This document shows, one piece after another, positions 5,314 through 7,969 of a stretch of 7,969 nt of DNA. Made by a program: the position numbers and the translations under genes. The DNA is taken from assembly GCA_027488415.1 (NCBI GenBank), contig JAIYBS010000333.1, positions 1 to 7,969 of the forward strand, in the 5' to 3' direction. The first letter of the stretch is position 1. Every line of letters begins with the position of its first letter. The notes under the pieces are model-generated. The model searched no databases, was not told the DNA's origin, and saw only the letters and a list, made by a program, of their open reading frames with translations. This DNA comes from Planctomycetaceae bacterium (GTDB taxonomy: Bacteria > Planctomycetota > Phycisphaerae > Phycisphaerales > SM1A02).

Positions 5314-6278
5314 CATTTTGCGATCGTCGCGCGCAGCCCTTCCATGAAGGGCACGATCACCCGGTAGCCGAGCAGCTCGTCGGCCAGGCGGATGTCCGCC
5401 TCGCTGTCGCGCACGTCCCCGGCGCGCGCGGGCTCGAAGTCGCACTCCGCCCGGACACCGAGCAGCTCGCCCATCGCCTCGAGCAGCTCGAGCAGGCTGT
5501 AGCGGGCGCCGCAGGCGATGTTCACTACCTCGCCCTCCAGACGGCGGCCGAGCCCGCCGGCGAGCAGGTTCGCGTGCACAGCGTTCGCGACGAAGGTGAA
5601 GTCGCGCGACTGGCGGCCGTCGCCGTAGATCACGGGACGCTCGCCGCGGCGGAGCCGCTCCGCGAACATCGGGATCACCGCCGCGTACGGCGAGTCGTGC
5701 CGCTGCCGCGGGCCGAAGATGTTGAAGTACCGCAGGCTCACCGTCTCGATGCCGTACGAGAGCGCCCACGCGCGCATCAGGTGCTCGCCGGCGAGCTTCG
5801 TCACCGCGTAGGGCGAGCGCGGATCCGGCCGGATCGACTCGTGCTTCGGCAGCGCCGCGGTGTTGCCGTACGCGCTGCTCGAGGCCGAGTACACCACCCG
5901 ACGAACGCCGTGCCGGCGCGCCGACTGCAGGACGCGCGCCGTGCCCTCGACGTTCACCTGGTGGTAGAGCTCCGGGACCTCGATGCTGCGCGGCACGCTG
6001 CCGAGCGCCGCGAGGTGAAAGACGACGTCCGCGCCCTCGAACGCGCGCGCGAGCACGGCCTCGTCGAGGATGCTCCCGCGCAGGAACTCCGCGCCGCGCG
6101 CCGCGCCGGCGAGGTTCGTCTCGCGGCCGTTGGCCAGGTCGTCGACGATCCGCACGCGCGCACCGAGCCCGACCAGCGCGTCCGCGAGGTGGCTGCCGAT
6201 GAAGCCGGCGCCGCCGGTGACGCACACTGCCCGACCGGCGAACGCGGCGCGGTGGGACTCGAGGACCGGGTGCAGCAT
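5313..6278 (-). CDS. NAD-dependent sugar-nucleotide epimerase/dehydratase (extended SDR, UDP-glucose/UDP-GlcNAc 4-epimerase-like)
   Basis: From the ATG at 6278 this gives 321 residues, the normal size for extended short-chain dehydrogenases that epimerise or dehydrate nucleotide sugars for cell-surface polysaccharides. Counting from that ATG: NAD-binding TGGAGFIG at 21-28, an acidic pair VDD after the second strand (46-47), FHLAALGSVPRS, VYSASSSAYG with the active-site Ser region (131-138), catalytic Tyr157 and Lys161 in YAVTK, then SLRYFNIFGPRQ and YGDGRQSRDFTFV. The last two blocks resemble the WbpP/TviC branch of UDP-N-acetylhexosamine 4-epimerases. That is a resemblance from memory; the substrate is not proven. 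A TTG two codons upstream (6284) is an alternative start. Neither has a Shine-Dalgarno site, and the atpA terminator ends less than 20 bases upstream, so the promoter and leader are unclear. The neighbouring atpA appears functionally unrelated. Confidence 0.9.
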   Translation of the reverse strand: MLHPVLESHRAAFAGRAVCVTGGAGFIGSHLADALVGLGARVRIVDDLANGRETNLAGAARGAEFLRGSILDEAVLARAFEGADVVFHLAALGSVPRSIEVPELYHQVNVEGTARVLQSARRHGVRRVVYSASSSAYGNTAALPKHESIRPDPRSPYAVTKLAGEHLMRAWALSYGIETVSLRYFNIFGPRQRHDSPYAAVIPMFAERLRRGERPVIYGDGRQSRDFTFVANAVHANLLAGGLGRRLEGEVVNIACGARYSLLELLEAMGELLGVRAECDFEPARAGDVRDSEADIRLADELLGYRVIVPFMEGLRATIAK

Positions 6279-6296
6279 GCGCAAAGCGTAACGCGG

Positions 6297-6335
6297 GAAA
6301 AAGCGCGCGGCGCCCGGATCGCTCCGGGCGCCGCG
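6297..6335 (-). terminator. Intrinsic terminator of atpA
   Basis: A 13-base perfect stem (6306-6318 with 6323-6335) with a four-base TCGC loop is followed on the minus strand by CGC and five T residues (about 6298-6302). It lies 29 bases after the atpA stop. This is a classic rho-independent terminator and implies that most atpA transcription stops before the epimerase. Confidence 0.88.
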
Positions 6336-6364
6336 GTCGGTTTCATGCGGGAAGAGTCAGCGGA

Positions 6365-7912
6365 TCACTTGAAGGTGGCCTTGAAGGCCTTGATCGCCGC
6401 GCTGAACTGGTCCTCGAGGCCCTTGAAGGACTTCTTCTCGACCAGCTGGTCGCGGACGGCCTTGCCGGCGCCCTGGAAGTACTCGAGCAGGCCCTTCTCG
6501 AAGGCGCTGACCTTCGTGACCGGGACGTCGTCCATGAAGCCCTTGGAGGCCGCGAAGATCGAGATGCACTGGTCGATCACGTTGAACGGCGTGAACTGGC
6601 CCTGCTTCAGCAGCTCGACCATGCGCGCGCCGCGGTCGAGCTGGCGCTGCGACGCGGCGTCGAGCTCGGTGCCGAGCTGCGCGAACGCCTCCAGCTCGCG
6701 GTAGGCCGCGAGGTCGAGGCGCAGCGAGCCGGCGACTTCCTTCATCGCCTTGATCTGCGCGTTGCCGCCGACGCGGCTCACCGAGATGCCGACGTTGATG
6801 GCGGGACGCACGCCGGCCGAGAAGAGCTCGGGCTGCAGGTAGATCTGGCCGTCGGTGATCGAGATCACGTTGGTCGGGATGTACGCCGACACGTCGCCTT
6901 CCTGCGTCTCGATGATCGGGAGCGCGGTCAGCGAGCCGCCGCCGTTCTCGTTCGAGAGCTTGGTGGCGCGCTCGAGCAGGCGGCTGTGCAGGTAGAAGAC
7001 GTCGCCCGGGTACGCCTCGCGGCCCGGCGGACGGCGGAGGAGGAGCGACAGCTCGCGGTACGCGACGGCCTGCTTCGACAGGTCGTCGTAGACCACCAGC
7101 ACGTGCTTCGGGGTCTTGCCCTCCTTGCCCTGCCACATGAAGTACTCGCCCATCGCGCAGCCCGAGTAGGGCGCGATGTACTGCAGCGGCGCGGGGGCCG
7201 AGCTGCCGGCGTTCACGACGATCGTGTAGTCCATCGCGCCGTTCTTGCGCAGCGTCTCGACGACGCCGGCGACGGTCGAATCCTTCTGGCCGACCGCGAC
7301 GTAGATGCACACGACGGCCTCGGGCGTGCCCCAGTACTGCTTCTGGTTGATGATGCAGTCGAGGCAGACGGCGGTCTTGCCGGTCTTGCGGTCGCCGATG
7401 ACGAGCTCGCGCTGGCCGCGGCCGACGGGGATCATGCTGTCGACGGCCTTGATGCCGAACTGCAGCGGCTCCTTGACGGGCTGGCGGGCGGCGATGCCGG
7501 GGGCGACGATGTCGACCTTGCGCGTGCCGGATGCGCGGATGGCCGGGCCGCCGTCGACGGCGACGCCCAGCGGATCGACCACGCGGCCGAGCATCTCGGG
7601 TCCGACGGGCACTTCCAGGATGCGGCCCGTCGCCTTGACGGTGTCGCCCTCGCGGATCAGGTCGGTGTCGCCGAAGAGCGCGGCGCCGACGGTGTCCTGC
7701 TCGAGGTTCATGGTCAGGCCCGTGACGGTCTTGCCGCTCTGGGTCTGGAACTCGAGGAGCTCGCCGGCCATGACCTTGCCGAGGCCGTAGACGCGGGCGA
7801 TGCCGTCGCCCACCTCGACCACCTGGCCGACCTCGGAGATCTCGAGCTGCGAGGCGAAGTTCTGGATTTCCTGCTTGATGACGGACGTGATCTCGTCGGT
7901 CTTGATCTTCAC
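6365..7912 (-). CDS. atpA: F1F0 ATP synthase subunit alpha
   Basis: A 515-residue alpha subunit, full length for the family. It forms the alpha3-beta3 head of F1 with the beta subunit on the cytoplasmic face of the membrane and holds the non-catalytic nucleotide sites. Visible parts: N-terminal helix (VIKQEIQNFASQL) that contacts delta and the peripheral stalk; beta-barrel with GQVVEVGDGIARVYGL; P-loop GDRKTGKT at 173-180 (the common form is GDRQTGKT); VYDDLSKQAVAYR at 274-286; the RPPGREAYPGDVFYLHSRLLERA signature region; VSRVGGNAQ with the arginine finger at Arg380; and a helical C-terminal domain. Start is GTG with AAAGG six bases upstream, and no ATG lies nearby in frame. The usual next gene, atpG for gamma, is absent: a terminator and an epimerase follow instead. 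The gene upstream is outside the window. Confidence 0.98.
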   Translation of the reverse strand: MKIKTDEITSVIKQEIQNFASQLEISEVGQVVEVGDGIARVYGLGKVMAGELLEFQTQSGKTVTGLTMNLEQDTVGAALFGDTDLIREGDTVKATGRILEVPVGPEMLGRVVDPLGVAVDGGPAIRASGTRKVDIVAPGIAARQPVKEPLQFGIKAVDSMIPVGRGQRELVIGDRKTGKTAVCLDCIINQKQYWGTPEAVVCIYVAVGQKDSTVAGVVETLRKNGAMDYTIVVNAGSSAPAPLQYIAPYSGCAMGEYFMWQGKEGKTPKHVLVVYDDLSKQAVAYRELSLLLRRPPGREAYPGDVFYLHSRLLERATKLSNENGGGSLTALPIIETQEGDVSAYIPTNVISITDGQIYLQPELFSAGVRPAINVGISVSRVGGNAQIKAMKEVAGSLRLDLAAYRELEAFAQLGTELDAASQRQLDRGARMVELLKQGQFTPFNVIDQCISIFAASKGFMDDVPVTKVSAFEKGLLEYFQGAGKAVRDQLVEKKSFKGLEDQFSAAIKAFKATFK

Positions 7913-7918
7913 GGCGTG

Positions 7919-7923
7919 CCTTT
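7919..7923 (-). promoter_or_regulatory. Ribosome binding site deciding the GTG start of atpA
   Basis: On the minus strand AAAGG is followed by CACGCC and then GTG. The spacing of six bases and the family-typical N-terminus (MKIKTDEITSVIK) both support this start. Confidence 0.6.
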
Positions 7924-7943
7924 CGAAGGTGAGTGGGTCTGGA

Positions 7944-7968
7944 GCGCGGGAGCGGTGCCGTCCCGCGC
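7944..7968 (-). promoter_or_regulatory. Stem-loop upstream of atpA
   Basis: GCGCGGGA (7944-7951) and TCCCGCGC (7961-7968) form an 8-base stem with a 9-base loop, about 30 bases before the atpA start. No T-run follows in the direction of atpA, so it looks more like an intercistronic or leader structure than a terminator. The window ends one base later, so the context is missing. Confidence 0.4.
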
Positions 7969-7969
7969 G

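Noticed and set aside
5298..6704. Plus-strand frame of about 468 codons across the epimerase and the atpA end
   Set aside because: It is antisense to two recognised genes and runs through the atpA terminator; no family motif is visible.

Overview
The window is a dense, very GC-rich bacterial chromosome segment with housekeeping-type genes, strong G/C bias at third codon positions, and GTG as well as ATG starts. The best guess for the host is a planctomycete, possibly the Phycisphaerae side. This rests on my memory of that group's paired short hotdog dehydratases next to a long 'GAES'-type acyl carrier protein. It is an inference, not a database result. No tRNA, rRNA, CRISPR array, transposase or integrase is visible.

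Layout from left to right. (1) Bases 3-338, plus strand: the C-terminal 111 codons of an unrecognised protein, running toward the next operon. (2) Bases 382-1748, minus strand: a compact three-gene operon, in transcription order a FabZ-like dehydratase, an unusually long acyl carrier protein, and a second FabZ-like dehydratase with a six-residue insertion between its catalytic residues. No ketosynthase or reductase lies with them here, so the products probably work with fatty-acid or other acyl-chain enzymes encoded elsewhere. (3) About 80 bases of divergent spacer, then bases 1829-4513, plus strand: an FtsK/SpoIIIE DNA translocase. Its linker carries a run of 51 residues of which 50 are Asp or Glu. 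(4) Bases 4510-4974: a yeast-type cytosine deaminase overlapping the ftsK stop by four bases (GTGA), so it is very likely translationally coupled, followed by a perfect bidirectional terminator hairpin. (5) Bases 5076-5237: a possible 53-residue basic small protein with a good ribosome binding site. (6) Bases 5313-6278, minus strand: an extended SDR sugar-nucleotide epimerase. (7) Bases 6365-7912, minus strand: the F1 ATP synthase alpha subunit, ended by a strong terminator, with no gamma-subunit gene following.

The genes do not form one pathway. They cover acyl-chain chemistry, chromosome segregation at division, pyrimidine salvage, surface-sugar precursor supply and energy conversion. I do not see a convincing undescribed defence or mobile system. 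The features most worth a second look are the dehydratase/long-ACP/dehydratase mini-cluster, the extreme acidic FtsK linker with its in-frame hexanucleotide repeat, the ftsK-cytosine deaminase coupling, the small ORF, and the interruption of the atp gene order after atpA.
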